This document shows positions 54,653 through 63,486 of a stretch of 64,000 nucleotides of DNA, in pieces. Position 1 is the first letter of the stretch. Every line of letters begins with the position of its first letter. Where the stretch lies: positions 310,001 through 374,000 of the forward strand of contig NZ_FOSG01000004.1 of NCBI RefSeq assembly GCF_900114215.1. The letters are read 5' to 3'. This DNA comes from Streptomyces mangrovi (lineage in GTDB: Bacteria; Actinomycetota; Actinomycetes; Streptomycetales; Streptomycetaceae). The position numbers and the translations under genes are program-made. The notes beneath the pieces are model-generated. The model did not search any database and was not told where the DNA came from. It saw only the letters and a list, made by a program, of their open reading frames with translations.

Positions 54653-54862
54653 TCCGGTGACGAGGCCCTGCACACCTGGGCGTTCTCCGAGTACCCCGAC
54701 GACCGCAGGATCCTGCGCGAGGCCACCGCCCGCCCGGGCGCCGTCGTCCTCGGCCGCCGTCTGTTCGACATCGTCGACGGGCCGAACGGCTGGGACGGCA
54801 CCTCCGGCTACGGCGCCGGAGAGGCCGGCAAGCCCGCGTTCGCCGTCTTGCGGAGAGCCAGG
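54653..54862 (+). pseudogene. DHFR/RibD_C-family fragment
   Basis: About 67 residues (LHTWAFSEYPDDRRILREAT, then GAVVLGRRLFDIVDGPNGWD) match the middle of dihydrofolate-reductase-family proteins. The N-terminal strand with SLDGF and the C-terminal GGGx motif are missing on both sides. The fragment abuts the stop of the leftward methyltransferase gene. It is a relic, not an expressed gene. Confidence 0.65.
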
Positions 54863-54867
54863 GGGAG

Positions 54868-55716
54868 TCAGGGTGCCGGAGGCCTGCCCGTGCCGATGTT
54901 GAGCGCGGTGTGCAGCACCGCGCCCGGCGCGCCGCCCGAACGTTCACGGAGCATGCCCTCCAGGATCCGGCGGACCTCGGCGGCCTGGCTCCCGGTGAGG
55001 CCGGTGATCCACTGGGCGCCGAGCGGATGACTGCTGCGGACGGTGTCCAGGACTTCCGCGGCGGACGCGAAGAATGTGTCCGTCACGGTCCGGTGGACGT
55101 TCCCCTCCACCAGCCCCGCCTCGCGCAGCACCGCCGAGAACCGGTTCGGGTCCGCGAGCCGGAAGGGCAGGGGCGGCGGGTCGGTCGGCATGCCGGCGAA
55201 TCCGGGGACGGCGGCCCGCAGAGCGCCCAGCGTCCACGCGATGAACTCGGCGTCCCGCGGTGAGCCGAACGCCGCGACCAGCACCGTTCCGCCCGGCCGG
55301 GTGACCCGGACCATCTCGGCGAGACCGCGCTCCAGGTCGGGGAAGAGCGACACGCCGTTGAGCGAGGCGGACACGTCGAAGGCGTCGTCCTCCAGGTCCA
55401 GGTGCTCGCCGTCCATGACGAGGGCGCGGACGTGGTCCAGCCCTTCCTCCCGGGCGCGGGCGGCGAGCCGTTCCACCATGGCCGGCGCGATGTCGACGGC
55501 GACGACGCGGGCGCCCCGGCGCGCCGCGGGCAGAGCGAGGGCACCGCTGCCGGCCCCCACGTCCAGGAAGCGGGTGCCGGGTCCGATGGCGGTCTCGTCC
55601 AGGATTTGTTCGCCGTACCGCATGGTGTGCGGCGTGGTGTGGCGGTCGAAGCCCGGGGCCAGGGCGTCCCAGGCGGTGCGGATCTGTTCCGCGGGGTGTT
55701 CGGTCCGGGTGCTCAT
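54868..55716 (-). CDS. SAM-dependent methyltransferase
   Basis: This 282-residue class I methyltransferase has motif I FLDVGAGSGALALPAARRGA and an acidic motif II VVAVDIAPAM, with a DGEHLDLEDDAFD motif III region typical of the Methyltransf_11/25 group acting on small molecules. A GGAGGGAG site precedes the ATG at 55716, which overlaps the stop of the upstream hydrolase gene (ATGA). The pair is probably co-expressed and acts on related substrates. Which substrate is unknown. Confidence 0.88.
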   Translation of the reverse strand: MSTRTEHPAEQIRTAWDALAPGFDRHTTPHTMRYGEQILDETAIGPGTRFLDVGAGSGALALPAARRGARVVAVDIAPAMVERLAARAREEGLDHVRALVMDGEHLDLEDDAFDVSASLNGVSLFPDLERGLAEMVRVTRPGGTVLVAAFGSPRDAEFIAWTLGALRAAVPGFAGMPTDPPPLPFRLADPNRFSAVLREAGLVEGNVHRTVTDTFFASAAEVLDTVRSSHPLGAQWITGLTGSQAAEVRRILEGMLRERSGGAPGAVLHTALNIGTGRPPAP

Positions 55717-56606
55717 GACCGGCTCCCTCCATGTGCGGGGTGCGAGGCGGCGCGGAGGGCCGCCACGAGGGCATCGGGGTGTTCGAGGTGGGCGTCGGCG
55801 CCGCAGTCGTCGATGACGTGCAGCGGCCACCCGAACCGGGCGGCGGCGTCCTCGCCGTACCGGAGCCTGGTCTCGGGGTTCTGGCGGCCCCACACCAGCG
55901 TCGTGGGGACGGGGATGGCGGCGAGGTCGGCCGGTGGGATCGCGAAGAGCGCGAACTCCTTCATGAGCGTCCGGCTCCCGGACCTGACGGCGGGAGTGCG
56001 GGCGCGGTCGAGCACGTAGTCGGCGATGCCGTCCCAGCGCTCGCCGAGGTCGTCCCGTACGCCGTCGTAGTCGACCATGCAGCGTCCGAGCATGCGGTCC
56101 CTGGACCGTGCGGTGGTGTGCATCTGGTACGTCGCGGCGGTGACGGCGAAGCGCGACTTCGGGCGGAACGGGCCCAGGCCGAAGGCGTCGACCAGGACCA
56201 GCGCGGCGAGCCGGTCACCGTGCGCCGAGGCGAAGCGGGCGGCGACGGCACCGCCCAGGTTGTGGCCCACCAGGACGGGCGGAGCAGGGCAGGTGGCCGT
56301 AATGAGCTCCGCCAGCCACTCCATGACCCGGCCCGCGGTGAGCGGGACGTCCCTGGGGACCTCGGAGGCACCCTGCCCCGGCAGGTCCGGTACGGCGAGA
56401 GTCCAGGACGGCACGAGGTCCGGGATCACCCGGATCCAGCCGAGCGAGGTCTGTCCGAGGCCGTGCAGGATGACCATCGGCGGTCCTTCGCCGCCCTCGA
56501 GTACGGCGGTGGGGACACCGGCCAGATCGCGGTGGTGCTCGGTGAGCGGGATCTGCGCGAGGAGCCGCTGCCGGGCCCCGGCGCCTACGGTGGACGTGCG
56601 GTTCAT
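55713..56606 (-). CDS. Alpha/beta hydrolase-fold protein with Asn at the nucleophile position
   Basis: This 297-residue alpha/beta hydrolase-fold protein has the oxyanion strand ILHGLGQTSLGW and elbow GHNLGG. The central residue, Asn116 (codon AAC), replaces the usual Ser, Asp or Cys nucleophile. A late acid (near VWGRQNPETR) and a His (DAHLEHPD) are present. Without a nucleophile, normal ester hydrolysis is unlikely; it may be a binding protein or use another mechanism. It is coupled by ATGA to a methyltransferase. A sequencing error (AAC for AGC) would restore Ser and should be excluded. Confidence 0.85.
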   Translation of the reverse strand: MNRTSTVGAGARQRLLAQIPLTEHHRDLAGVPTAVLEGGEGPPMVILHGLGQTSLGWIRVIPDLVPSWTLAVPDLPGQGASEVPRDVPLTAGRVMEWLAELITATCPAPPVLVGHNLGGAVAARFASAHGDRLAALVLVDAFGLGPFRPKSRFAVTAATYQMHTTARSRDRMLGRCMVDYDGVRDDLGERWDGIADYVLDRARTPAVRSGSRTLMKEFALFAIPPADLAAIPVPTTLVWGRQNPETRLRYGEDAAARFGWPLHVIDDCGADAHLEHPDALVAALRAASHPAHGGSRS

Positions 56607-56651
56607 CTCCGCCTCCTCTCCTCGGGTCCGCGGAGCTTCCGCTTTTACGGA

Positions 56652-56674
56652 CTGCGGATCCGCAGGCCTGCGGA
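56652..56674. promoter_or_regulatory. Overlapping palindromes upstream of the hydrolase gene
   Basis: CTGCGGATCCGCAG (56652-56665) and TCCGCAGGCCTGCGGA (56659-56674) are perfect overlapping palindromes sharing the half-site TCCGC. More TCCGC/GCGGA half-sites lie on both sides within about 60 nt. They sit 46 nt upstream of the hydrolase start and downstream of the LuxR gene; a regulator binding site is likely. Confidence 0.5.
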
Positions 56675-56785
56675 CCGGGGATCCGCGCTTCTACGGAGAG
56701 TGTGGGCGAGGGGGCGCCGACGGCGCATCGGCCGGAATGTGCATGTCGGGAACCTGGGGCGAGTGGGTGGAACGACCCACACGCC

Positions 56786-58506
56786 TCAGACGAGGTGGTG
56801 CTCGTACGCATACGCCGTGGCCGCCGCGCGCGAGCAGACGTCCAGCTTGTGGAACATGTTGTTCAAGTGACGGGCGACGGTCTTCTCGCTGATGACGAGC
56901 GCGGCTGCGATCTCGCGGTTGGTGGCGCCGGCCGCGACATGCCTGAGCACCTCCGCCTCGCGCGGAGTGAGGCCTCCCGGCAGCCGGTGGGCGGCGCCGC
57001 GCCGGGACAGCCGGTCCACGCGGGTGAGCTGCGGGGCGGCTCCGAGCCGCTCGAACACGGCGCGGGCGGATTCCAGTTCCATCCCGGCCGAGTCGTGGTC
57101 GCCGAGCGCCCGGAAGACCTCGGCCCTCAGCAGACGCACCCGCGCCGCCTCGTACGGGACCTCCAGCTCCTGCCATGCCGACCAGGCATCGCGCAGCGCC
57201 TCCCCGGCCCCCTCCACCTCTCCTTCGGCGAGCAGGACGGCGCCGCGGGCGCCGGCCGCGACCGCGCGCAGGTACGGCGCCGCCAGGCCGTCGGCCGCCC
57301 GGGCGAGCTCGGCGGCGGCGTCGCGGGCGGTGCCGGTGTCGCCCGCCGCGAGGGCGATCTCCGCGTACGCGGCGAGGACGCGGGAGCGTCGCACCAAGTC
57401 GTGCTCGGTCTCGGCCGCGACCCGGTGGACGGCCGCCAGGGCGTCTTCGGTGCGGCCCTGGGCCAACCGCAGGAGGGCGAGCCCTGGCTGCGGGAATGCC
57501 CCCACCGGTCGGCCTCGCGGTACGCCTCCTCCGCGCGGGCGAAGGCGCCACGCAGGCGGAGCAGTTCGGCGCGCTGGTAGTGGGCCATGCCGACGGCGGG
57601 GTCGCCGGCCGGCGTGTCCATGTGGGCGCAGGCCTGCTGTGCCTCGGCCAGGGCGTCGGTCCATTCGCCGTGCAACTGCATGATCTCGGAGCGGTGAACG
57701 AGGCACTGCCCGCGATAGGGCCTGAGGTCGGGCTGGGCGGCGCACCAGCGGCTGAGCGCGGTGGTCCACTCGGCAGCCCGGTGGATGTCGAAGGTGTCCC
57801 GGCACGCGATGATCACGGCGCAGTAGACGATGCCGGCGGTGATCGGGGAGACCTCGTCGGCCGTGACCGCGACCATCGCCTCGTCGAGCAGGACCCGGCC
57901 CTCGACGACATCGCCGTCGGCGATGAGCGCCTGTCCCCGGCCGAGGCGGCCGAGGGCGGCGAGGTCGGGGTCGCCGAACCGGTCGGCGATCCGTGCGGCC
58001 TCGGCGAACGCGGCGCGCGCCGCCGCGTGGTCGCCGGCGGCCATCGCCCGGAGCCCGGCCGGCACCAGGAGGTAGCCGCGCTCCACATAGTCGCCGCCCG
58101 CGTCCTCCAGGAGCCGGGTGGCGCGGCCGAACCAGCCGCCGGCGCGCTCGTGGTGTCCGTGCCGGGCCAGAGTGAGGCCGAGCCAGAAGGCGCAGCGTGC
58201 GGCGGGACCGACCGCGCCCACCTCGTGCAGCGCCAGATGGGCCCGCTCCCAGAGCTCCTCGGCGCGCTCCTCCCGCCCGGTCAGATACGCGGCACGGGCG
58301 AGGAGGTCCAGGTCGTGTGCGGGAAGCGGACCCCGGGCCTGGGCGGTGGCGAGGCGTCCGTACGCCTGCGCCCAGGCCCGCCGCCGGAATGCTTCGCGGC
58401 CCTCTTCGAGGAGACCGTCTTCGCGGGGTGCCCCTTCGCGAAGACCTTCGGCCGTGGCGCCGCGGGGCACGGCCGACGTCCTCTGTGCCGTCCTGCGTTC
58501 CGCCAT
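56786..58506 (-). pseudogene. LuxR-type regulator with a single-base frameshift
   Basis: The N-terminal about 335 residues (start ATG at 58506) form a helical, TPR-like sensor region. The C-terminal about 238 residues, in another frame, continue the same helical pattern (ALLRLAQGRTEDALAAVHRV) and end in a LuxR helix-turn-helix (LTPREAEVLRHVAAGATNRE, HLNNMFHKLDV). The frames join at a run of five C on the plus strand (57499-57503). One more base there would give a continuous protein of about 573 residues. Either the gene is a recent pseudogene, the run is phase-variable, or a base was missed in sequencing. As read, the product lacks its DNA-binding domain. Confidence 0.8.
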
Positions 58507-58803
58507 CGCGTACTCCGTGGGTCGGGTCTGCCACCGGGCCGTACGCACGCCGTCGCCCGGCTCTTCGCAGTCCGTCAGTAACCCCGGCCACCGTGGTTAC
58601 ACCACTCGCCCGGCCCTGTCTCGCATCAGGCGGTGACGGAAAGCGGGAATCCGGCTTCCCGGCCTCGCGGAGAGTTTCCGCAGGGAGGGGCTGATCACCC
58701 GCGCCCGTGTCCCTGCCGTCGCAGCCTCCCCGAGGCGCGGCGGGACGCTCGCAGCGCCCTCTTCGGACAGGGCGTCGCGAGCCACGGGAGCCGCCCCGGG
58801 TCG

Positions 58804-59148
58804 TCAGGTGGCGATGATGGCGTGGAAGAACAGGACGGCGCCGGCGAAGGCGGCGCCGCCGGCGAGGAGCGCGGTGGCGGTGTTGTGCTGGGCGAGATAG
58901 GTCAGCACGGCGGTACCGGTGGCGGCGAGGGTGCCGAGCAGCAGGATGAGGGCACTGCGCAGACACAGCAGGGGTTGTCCCCCGCCGGGAGCAGAGGGCT
59001 GTGGGGGGTGTGAGCCGGCCGGGGTGTGCTGGTGGGGCGCGGCCTGCGGGGCCTGGTCGGCGGGGACCCCCGGGGTGGGGGAGGGGCGGCCGGTGGCCTG
59101 GCCGCCGGTGCGGCTGTGGTGCTGCTCGGGGAGGGAGTGTGCGGTCAT
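58804..59148 (-). CDS. Small membrane protein with Pro/Gln-rich N-terminus
   Basis: This 114-residue protein has a polar, His/Pro/Gln-rich N-terminal half (about 1-58) with low complexity, followed by two transmembrane helices (about 63-85 and 90-113). GGAGGAG precedes the ATG at 59148 at good spacing. I recognise no family. It is divergent from the sigma-like/SsgA-like pair, whose promoter region it shares. Function unknown. Confidence 0.65.
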   Translation of the reverse strand: MTAHSLPEQHHSRTGGQATGRPSPTPGVPADQAPQAAPHQHTPAGSHPPQPSAPGGGQPLLCLRSALILLLGTLAATGTAVLTYLAQHNTATALLAGGAAFAGAVLFFHAIIAT

Positions 59149-59410
59149 GGTCTCCTCCGGTGAGGTGGCGGGTGGCCGCCGCGGTTGCGGTGGCCGCTTG
59201 GTATGGGTGTAGAGGGCCGCCCCCCACCACCCCCCGTGTGACGCACATCACATATCCCGGGTGAAGGTGGGGAGGGGGGGGAGAACCGCACGGCGCGCCT
59301 ATGACCTCGTTGATGACACGGGCGGCGGGTTCGGGACCCGCCGGAGGGGCGAGCCGAGGGAGCGAAGTGTGCCGGATGGAATCTGTGAGGGGCGTGCTCC
59401 CCGCGGCGTT

Positions 59411-60229
59411 ATGTCGCACAGCGGGCGGGTGACCGCCGAGGTAGACGGTTTCCTGCACACCTTGGAGGAGGACCTCGCCGGCGCGGAGAGCGCACCGACT
59501 CGCGCGCGGCGCCGTGAAGCCGACGCCGCCCTGGTGGAGTTCCTGCGCCGCCGGGGCTTCGCGGGCCCCCACTACCGAGCCTTCACCGAGGAGCTGATGG
59601 AGTACGGCTGGCGCACGTTGAGCACCTGGAGCGCCACAGGCCACATCTTCGACCGCGCGGCCGGCATGGGCCGCCCCATACCGCCGGACATGCTGCCCAC
59701 CACCTGGACGTGGAAGTACGAGGACCGCACCCAGGTCGTCACCGACACCGTCATCAAGGGCAGCGCCCTGTTCCGCGAGCACGGACTGATCCGCGGCAAG
59801 TGGACGCCGCACGGCGGCGCCGGCCTGACGACCTACTTCGTCGGCGCCGGAATCCTCACCTTCCCCGCCGTCTACACCCGCTGGTTCAAAACCCACCGCC
59901 TGGGCCAGGCCGAACTGGACCGCCGCCCCGGCGACGGCGACGGCGACGGCCTCCTCCACGCCCGGCGCGACATCCCCGACCAGCGCGCCACCGACCCCGC
60001 CCACGCCGCCGCCCTCCACGACGACATCCGCCGGCTGCGCCCGCTGCTGCCCGACGAGCAGTTGCGCGAGGCCCTCGTATGGATGGCCCTGGGCTACACA
60101 CAGGCCGAGGCCGCCCGGCAGATCGGACTGACGCCCAAGGCGCTCGAGAGGCGTCTGGCCCGCGCCCGCACCAAGGTTTCCGCCGCCGGCTCCCACCGGA
60201 GCCGGCCGGAGGAGGGGGGAGCACGATGA
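59411..60229 (+). CDS. Sigma-70-like transcription factor
   Basis: This 272-residue protein resembles atypical ECF-like sigma factors of Streptomyces. The region 2-like part contains LTTYFVGAGILTFPAVYTRW, and the C-terminal 50 residues form a region 4 helix-turn-helix (WMALGYTQAEAARQIGLTPKALERRL). Between them lies an acidic Gly/Asp repeat linker. ATG at 59411 is used; frames to 59261 add a basic tail unlike the family, and GTG at 59430 is an alternative. Its stop overlaps the start of the SsgA-like gene (ATGA), so the two proteins are made together and may act together. Confidence 0.8.
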   Translation: MSHSGRVTAEVDGFLHTLEEDLAGAESAPTRARRREADAALVEFLRRRGFAGPHYRAFTEELMEYGWRTLSTWSATGHIFDRAAGMGRPIPPDMLPTTWTWKYEDRTQVVTDTVIKGSALFREHGLIRGKWTPHGGAGLTTYFVGAGILTFPAVYTRWFKTHRLGQAELDRRPGDGDGDGLLHARRDIPDQRATDPAHAAALHDDIRRLRPLLPDEQLREALVWMALGYTQAEAARQIGLTPKALERRLARARTKVSAAGSHRSRPEEGGAR

Positions 60230-62067
60230 GTGTCCACAAGGACGAGGCGATGCACACCACCACCGCTGACGACACCGAGTTCGCGGCCCTCATGGCCGCC
60301 TCCAGCCTGGGCGCACCCCATGTGCGCGCCCTCGGCACGGCCATCCCCGAGGAGGCCAGGCGCCGGCTGCACGCCGCCGCCGACTCGGAAACCACCTGCG
60401 ACAGCGATGGCGAGGACCCGGCCGCACCCGGGGACGACGGCGGCACATCCCGGGAGCAGGCCCCGTCCGAGGGCACCGATGGCACGCCGGAGGCGGACAC
60501 GCTCGCCCAGGCGGCCGGAACAGGCCGCGTGCCGCTGCCCGGCCTGTGGCGTCTGCTCCGGAAGGACGGCCACGGTCTTCTGCCGGACCAGAACGTGGCC
60601 GCATCCGGTGGCCCCTCGCCGGCCGCCCGGTTGCTGACCGCACATCTCAACCCGCCGCGGCCGCGGGGCATCGCCGCCAGGCTTGCGCTGGACCTTCTGT
60701 GGGCCTACGCGGACTCCCGGGCCGTCGAGCACCTCGGCAAGCCCCACACCGCGGACCCGGGCAACACCACACGGGTGGCTGCCGCCGCGCTGTGGCTGGT
60801 GGTGAGCAGCAGGCGAACCCGCGGTGGGCAGACCCTCTTCCACCCGGCGGCCGAGTACCCGGGCATCTGCCCCACCGCACCGGCCGTGAGCGGCGGCTTC
60901 ACAACGGCGCCCTCTCCGGTGCAGACGGGCCCCGCTCCCGTCGCAGGCGGCCCTGCCGCCACCGCGTTCGCCAACGGCTGCGGTCACGGGTCCCCCACGG
61001 CTGCCGCAGCCGGAAGCGCCCTGTGGCCCTGGTTGTCGGCAGAGGTATGGCCCGGCATCCCGGGCGTCCGCGCGGCCCGGCGCCGGCCGGCGGCACAGCC
61101 ACCCGCCGGCCGGGAGAGCGCGGCGTCCGCCGACGCCGTCGTGGAGGTCGGCCTGCCGCCCGGACGCGCCGAGAAGAGCGGGAGCAGCCTGCTGTCCTCC
61201 GCGCGCCTGACCGACCTTCTCCGAGTGGCCTCACCGCTACCGTGCGACCACGCCTGCCCGCGACTCCTCCACCCGAGCCTCACGGCAGAGATGTGGGAGA
61301 TCGGCGCGGCACACCCCGCGTTCTCTGAGGCCCGCCTGCTGGTGGCCGCCGAACTCGCGGTGGACCTGGCCCCGGCGCACCGCCGGGCCATCCCGGCCCA
61401 GCCACCTCCGCCGCCGGACATGGACGCCTACGCTCCCCGGCCCAGTAGTGCCCTGCTGCTGCCCACCGCCGTGGGCCGCCCTCCGCGCAGCACAGGGCAC
61501 CGCGCCGCCGCGGACGGCGCTGTCGACACTCTGCCGAGAACCGCCCGCCTTCCGCAGGCCCCGCAGCCCCCCGGCACCGACGGCGGGATCCTGCTGTGGC
61601 GCGAGCAGGGCGGCGGCGGGCCCGAACAGCACGCGCAGCTATGGCTGCGCCTGCACGAGGAAGAAGACGACCGCGGCAAACGGCTTCCGGTGCGCCTGGT
61701 CCACCGCGCCGCGGACAGGTACGCGATCACGGCCGTCTTCAACGCGGGCACCGCCGAGGAAAGGACGTGGCTCTTCGCCCGCGAACTGCTGGCCGACGGC
61801 CTGCGCCACAGCGTCGGCATCGGCGACGTGATCGTATGGCCCGGACCTGATGAGCCGCACCTCGCCGACCACCGCAGGCGGATCTTCATTCGGCTGCGCT
61901 CTGCCGGGGGAACGGCGCTGCTGTCGATGGCACGGGAAGACGCCGTCGCCTTCCTCGACGCCGGCGCACCACTGGCGGAGCAGGCGACCACGACCGCCCC
62001 GGCGGACACCCTCGACGAGTGGGAGAAAGAGCTGACCGAAATCATCTGCCCCCGTTCCGGTGAGTGA
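60226..62067 (+). CDS. Long protein with C-terminal SsgA-like domain
   Basis: Most of this 613-residue protein is unfamiliar: acidic, Pro/Ala-rich and partly low-complexity, with ordered stretches near residues 95-190 and 320-400. The last about 110 residues match SsgA-like (SALP) proteins: LPVRLVHRAADRYAITAVFN, TWLFARELLADGLRHSVGIG, DVIVWPG. SALPs are small (about 130-140 residues) and direct septum placement and cell-wall events in sporulating actinomycetes, so this is an unusual, much enlarged form. It is coupled by ATGA to a sigma-like gene and followed by a terminator. GGAGG precedes the start. A role linking transcription to morphological control is inference. Confidence 0.8.
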   Translation: MSVHKDEAMHTTTADDTEFAALMAASSLGAPHVRALGTAIPEEARRRLHAAADSETTCDSDGEDPAAPGDDGGTSREQAPSEGTDGTPEADTLAQAAGTGRVPLPGLWRLLRKDGHGLLPDQNVAASGGPSPAARLLTAHLNPPRPRGIAARLALDLLWAYADSRAVEHLGKPHTADPGNTTRVAAAALWLVVSSRRTRGGQTLFHPAAEYPGICPTAPAVSGGFTTAPSPVQTGPAPVAGGPAATAFANGCGHGSPTAAAAGSALWPWLSAEVWPGIPGVRAARRRPAAQPPAGRESAASADAVVEVGLPPGRAEKSGSSLLSSARLTDLLRVASPLPCDHACPRLLHPSLTAEMWEIGAAHPAFSEARLLVAAELAVDLAPAHRRAIPAQPPPPPDMDAYAPRPSSALLLPTAVGRPPRSTGHRAAADGAVDTLPRTARLPQAPQPPGTDGGILLWREQGGGGPEQHAQLWLRLHEEEDDRGKRLPVRLVHRAADRYAITAVFNAGTAEERTWLFARELLADGLRHSVGIGDVIVWPGPDEPHLADHRRRIFIRLRSAGGTALLSMAREDAVAFLDAGAPLAEQATTTAPADTLDEWEKELTEIICPRSGE

Positions 62068-62099
62068 GCGCTCTCCGGCCTCAGGCTGATGTGGGCGGT

Positions 62100-62124
62100 G
62101 CCGCCCCGCGGTCCGCGGGGCGGC
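62100..62124. terminator. 12-bp perfect hairpin after the SsgA-like gene
   Basis: GCCGCCCCGCGG and CCGCGGGGCGGC form a perfect inverted repeat around a single T, 32 nt past the stop of the SsgA-like gene. Probable terminator. Confidence 0.65.
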
Positions 62125-62535
62125 CGCCGGGACTTCACGATGGCCGCGGTCTGCTCACCGAAACCGAGGATGCGGATGCGGGCGTGGGAGCGTTTGCGGG
62201 CCCGCTGCCCGGTCGACGACGGCCGCTGCGGCGGCGGGTCCGGTGAGCCTGCCGTCGCATCGCTCGGGAACCGTTGACGGTCTGTGTCGGTTCGTCGGCG
62301 CGGTTCCGGTGGTGATATGCCGGGTTCCCGTGATGGTGCCGCTTCGGACAGGAGCGGTCTCCCGGTCGGCCGGCTGTACCGCGCCCAGCAGGACGCCGGG
62401 CCCCTGGAGACGGCTTCCGGCCCGATCTGTTCCGGACAGCCTCGGCCACCGCGGCCCGATCGCCTACGAGCGAGCACCCCGGACAACACCGACCACGCCG
62501 GCCGAAGCCGCATGTCCAGTGTTCAGGACCAAGAG
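62125..62535. other. Intergenic stretch with a transposase remnant
   Basis: About 410 nt without an intact gene between the SsgA-like gene's terminator and the epimerase stop. The only recognisable content is a minus-strand trace of a transposase C-terminus near its left end. Confidence 0.55.
62126..62204 (-). pseudogene. IS5-type transposase C-terminal remnant
   Basis: A minus-strand frame reads RKRSHARIRILG followed by AAIVKSRRPP, resembling the conserved end of IS5-family (DDE_Tnp_4) transposases (NRSHARIRALGE, then LKSWR). Nothing of the catalytic DDE part remains and no inverted terminal repeats were found. It marks an old insertion; the match is short and tentative. Confidence 0.4.
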
Positions 62536-63486
62536 TCAAGCCCCGCTCGCCGCTCGCCCGCAAGCTGTCTTCCGGCGACTCCTCAGGAGAGCGGTTTCGT
62601 AGTCGTGGAGGGTGCGACCGGCCACCCACCCCTGAGACCGGGCCCTGGAGACGTCCAGGACCACGGAGTGTGCCAGCTGGTCGACGGCGTAGCGGGTGAG
62701 CGGCGGTTCCGCGTGCGGGCGCAGCCGGGCCAGCGTCTGGGCGGCGCCCGCCACGGCCCGGGCCACCGGCAGCGGGATATGGCCGATGCGCGCCCGTACG
62801 CCGTGGGCGCGCAGGACCGTCCGTATCGCCTCGTTCCGTTCGTACGGCGCCGGGTCGGCGATGTTGTACGCGCCCGCCGGCCAGCCGGCGGCCATGAGGC
62901 AGGCGTCGGCGAGGTTCTCGGCGGCGGTCAGACTCAGCCGCACGTCGGGTCCCGGCAGCAGGAGCAGGCCACGGCGGACGCGGGACAGCAGCCGGGGCAC
63001 CAGGTGCGGGTCCCCGGCTCCGTAGACCGCCCGCGGCCGCAGCACCACGGCGCCCGCGGCCAGCGCCAGCGCCTCGCCGGCGGCCTTGGTGCGGCCGTAC
63101 GCGTTCAGGTGCCCGCGTACCGGATGGTCCTCGGTGATGCCGGCGCGCCCGGACCCGGGCGCGTAGACGCTGGCGCTGCTCACCCACACCACCGGCCGGC
63201 CGGCGGCCCCCTCCAGCAACCGCGCCGTGCCGTCGACGTTGACGGCGTGCATGGCGGCCTCGGCCGGGGAGCCGGGCACCGGGTCGCCGACGGCCGCCGC
63301 GCAGTGCACGACCAGGTCGGCGCCGGACAGGTCCGGCACCTCGCGCGCGGCGTCCCAGGGGATGTGCCGGCCGACCGGGCCGGGGCGCCGCCCGACGCAC
63401 AGGACGTCGGCGCCCCGGGCGGCGGCCGCGGTGGCGACGTGCGAGCCGCAGAAGCCGCTCGCGCCGGTGACGGCGATCGTGGTCAT
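62536..63486 (-). CDS. NAD-dependent epimerase/dehydratase
   Basis: This 316-residue short-chain dehydrogenase of the extended (NAD-dependent epimerase/dehydratase) type has the nucleotide-binding motif VTGASGFCGSHVA, the downstream VVHCAA and the catalytic SSAS...YGRTKAAGE (Tyr-x3-Lys variant). LRPRAVYGAGDPH is the usual substrate-loop signature. It would reduce or epimerise a sugar nucleotide, steroid-like ketone or related small molecule. ATG at 63486 overlaps the stop of the P450 gene (ATGA), so the two are co-translated and likely share a pathway extending to the right of the window. Confidence 0.88.
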   Translation of the reverse strand: MTTIAVTGASGFCGSHVATAAAARGADVLCVGRRPGPVGRHIPWDAAREVPDLSGADLVVHCAAAVGDPVPGSPAEAAMHAVNVDGTARLLEGAAGRPVVWVSSASVYAPGSGRAGITEDHPVRGHLNAYGRTKAAGEALALAAGAVVLRPRAVYGAGDPHLVPRLLSRVRRGLLLLPGPDVRLSLTAAENLADACLMAAGWPAGAYNIADPAPYERNEAIRTVLRAHGVRARIGHIPLPVARAVAGAAQTLARLRPHAEPPLTRYAVDQLAHSVVLDVSRARSQGWVAGRTLHDYETALLRSRRKTACGRAASGA

